The notes beneath the pieces were generated by a model. It was not told where the DNA came from, did not search any database, and saw only the letters and a list, made by a program, of their open reading frames with translations. From Candidatus Zixiibacteriota bacterium (GTDB lineage: Bacteria > Zixibacteria > MSB-5A5 > GN15 > FEB-12): a DNA stretch of 6,920 nt. Each line of letters opens with the position of its first letter. Positions within the stretch are counted from its first letter, which is position 1. Position numbers and translations under genes: made by a program. Shown here in pieces: positions 6,012 to 6,920 of the stretch. Location of the stretch: assembly GCA_030642845.1 (NCBI GenBank), contig DAOWMZ010000094.1, forward strand, positions 1 through 6,920. The letters are read 5' to 3'.

Positions 6012-6040
6012 GCAATAGCCTTCACGGCTATTGCATTTTT
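6012..6040 (+). terminator. Rho-independent terminator for the GlpX-like gene, overlapping the convergent gene's stop
   Basis: The perfect 9-bp stem GCAATAGCC / GGCTATTGC has the 5-nt loop TTCAC. On the plus strand it is followed by A and five Ts (6036-6040), the classic intrinsic terminator form. It lies about 175 nt after the stop of the plus-strand gene. The right arm contains the stop codon (6030-6028) and part of the last sense codons of the minus-strand gene. On the minus strand no T-run follows the stem, so it acts in one direction only. Confidence 0.7.
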
Positions 6041-6920
6041 AATTCACCAAAAGTAATCGGATTATAATCAATCGGAATCTGCCAATCTCCGCTGGTATTC
6101 AAACGCTTCTGCTTACGGCGGAAGTTCAATCCCCATGATTCTCCACTTTCAGCTTTGGCGTTTAATTCTGCTAATGGAATTTGTACTTCCACATCCCATG
6201 ATTCATCATTTTTAGAAGTAGCTATTTTATAATTGCCGTTCCATTCTTTCAAAGCAGTGTACCATCCTGTTGTATCAAATGAAATCTTCTGATCAAAAAC
6301 AACACCATTGGGATTGATATAGATTTGGTAAACAGTATCTAAAGTTTGATCCGGCTGAAAGAAAAAGCCGATACAATCCCCACCATAAACTGCGCCATCT
6401 CTCTCGGTGACACTGTCAAATAATGAATCCATCTTTGAATCCAGACAATGAGCTGCTATATATAGATTATCTTTGTCATAAGCATAATAGAAACTTGTCG
6501 CATCAATCTTTGTTATTGAACCATCTGAGCCAAAGAAATTAGTCTCAGGATTTTCCCAAATCTTTTCTGTCAACTTGCCGTCGATCTCAGGTTTCTTATC
6601 CGCTTTAATACAATTCACACTGCGTGAAATATAAAGCTCCTTAGAAACCCTGTATTTCAATGAATCTTTATATGGCACCTTAATAGAGTAGGAGGGAGTT
6701 GGATATATATTTCCATTACAGGATACTATGAAACGGAAATCTGCTTTATGATATGGTGGAAAAACCATAATTGCCGTTGAAGGTTCAACAATCCATCCTT
6801 CGGGGACATTCCACAATAAACTATCACCAATGAAAATTTCTTTATGCAAATTTTTTACTGTTAGAATTATAGTATCATTTAAAGCTGTCATGTCATCTCT
6901 AATGCTTACTTTTTTATCCC
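6028..6920 (-). CDS. C-terminal part of a carbohydrate-binding protein: NEW3-like sandwich plus CBM9-like domain (5' end beyond the window)
   Basis: Numbering from the internal Met codon at 6891-6889, residues ~97-287 form a CBM9-like/DOMON-type sugar-binding domain. Visible marks are KPEIDGKLTEKIW (100-112), YAYDKDNLYIAAHCLD (127-142 region), GGDCIGFFFQPDQ (~150-162), YQIYINPNGVVFD (~168-180), a W-rich core and the closing ITFGELKM. Residues 1 to ~75 (NLHKE...NVPEGWIVEPS...) resemble the NEW3 beta-sandwich found next to glycoside hydrolase domains. That domain normally starts upstream of this Met. The nine codons before it (DKKVSIRDD) are open to the right edge, and no clear Shine-Dalgarno precedes the Met. 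I therefore treat the gene as 5'-truncated by the window. No catalytic domain is visible. The full protein could be a secreted glycosidase, a peptidase or a surface sugar-binding protein. It is convergent with the GlpX-like gene and ends inside its terminator hairpin. Confidence 0.75.
   Translation of the reverse strand, partial: DKKVSIRDDMTALNDTIILTVKNLHKEIFIGDSLLWNVPEGWIVEPSTAIMVFPPYHKADFRFIVSCNGNIYPTPSYSIKVPYKDSLKYRVSKELYISRSVNCIKADKKPEIDGKLTEKIWENPETNFFGSDGSITKIDATSFYYAYDKDNLYIAAHCLDSKMDSLFDSVTERDGAVYGGDCIGFFFQPDQTLDTVYQIYINPNGVVFDQKISFDTTGWYTALKEWNGNYKIATSKNDESWDVEVQIPLAELNAKAESGESWGLNFRRKQKRLNTSGDWQIPIDYNPITFGELKMQ

Overview
The window looks bacterial: Shine-Dalgarno sequences, tightly packed cistrons and a recognisable -35/-10 pair are all present. 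The DNA is moderately AT-rich, with short GC-rich hairpin islands between genes. The gene content is a ferredoxin-linked 2-ketoacid oxidoreductase joined to a Ptb/Buk pair, which fits an anaerobic amino-acid- or peptide-fermenting bacterium. The dispersed-looking GC-rich hairpins and the CBM9-like protein would suit an uncultivated FCB-group lineage such as Zixibacteria or Cloacimonadota. That placement is only an impression; the sequence does not prove it.

Layout: (1) Positions 1-3914, minus strand, hold an operon transcribed right to left: iorA (3914-2127), iorB (2125-1526), buk (1521-454) and the first 103 codons of ptb (309 to the left edge). The first three genes are separated by 1 and 4 nt. 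The buk-ptb gap is 144 nt and is full of inverted and tandem repeats. (2) Positions 3915-4168 are a divergent intergenic region. It has a good sigma70-like promoter facing iorA and a perfect 7-1-7 palindrome just downstream of the predicted start point. (3) Positions 4169-5836, plus strand, encode a 555-aa protein that I read as a very divergent GlpX-type (class II fructose-1,6-bisphosphatase) fold with extra N- and C-terminal segments and an altered catalytic loop. (4) Positions 5837-6027 hold a composite of three GC-rich hairpins and then a plus-strand intrinsic terminator. (5) Positions 6028-6920, minus strand, are the 3' part of a gene whose product ends in a CBM9-like carbohydrate-binding domain, preceded by a NEW3-like beta-sandwich. 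Its reading frame stays open to the right edge, so the true start lies outside the window.

How the genes work together: IorAB would oxidise aryl- or related 2-oxoacids (transaminated amino acids) to acyl-CoA while reducing ferredoxin. Ptb would swap CoA for phosphate, and Buk would transfer that phosphate to ADP, giving ATP and a free carboxylic acid. This is a complete substrate-level phosphorylation branch in one transcription unit. The divergent GlpX-like gene shares the control region and is the least understood item here. The CBM9 gene is convergent to it and appears unrelated.
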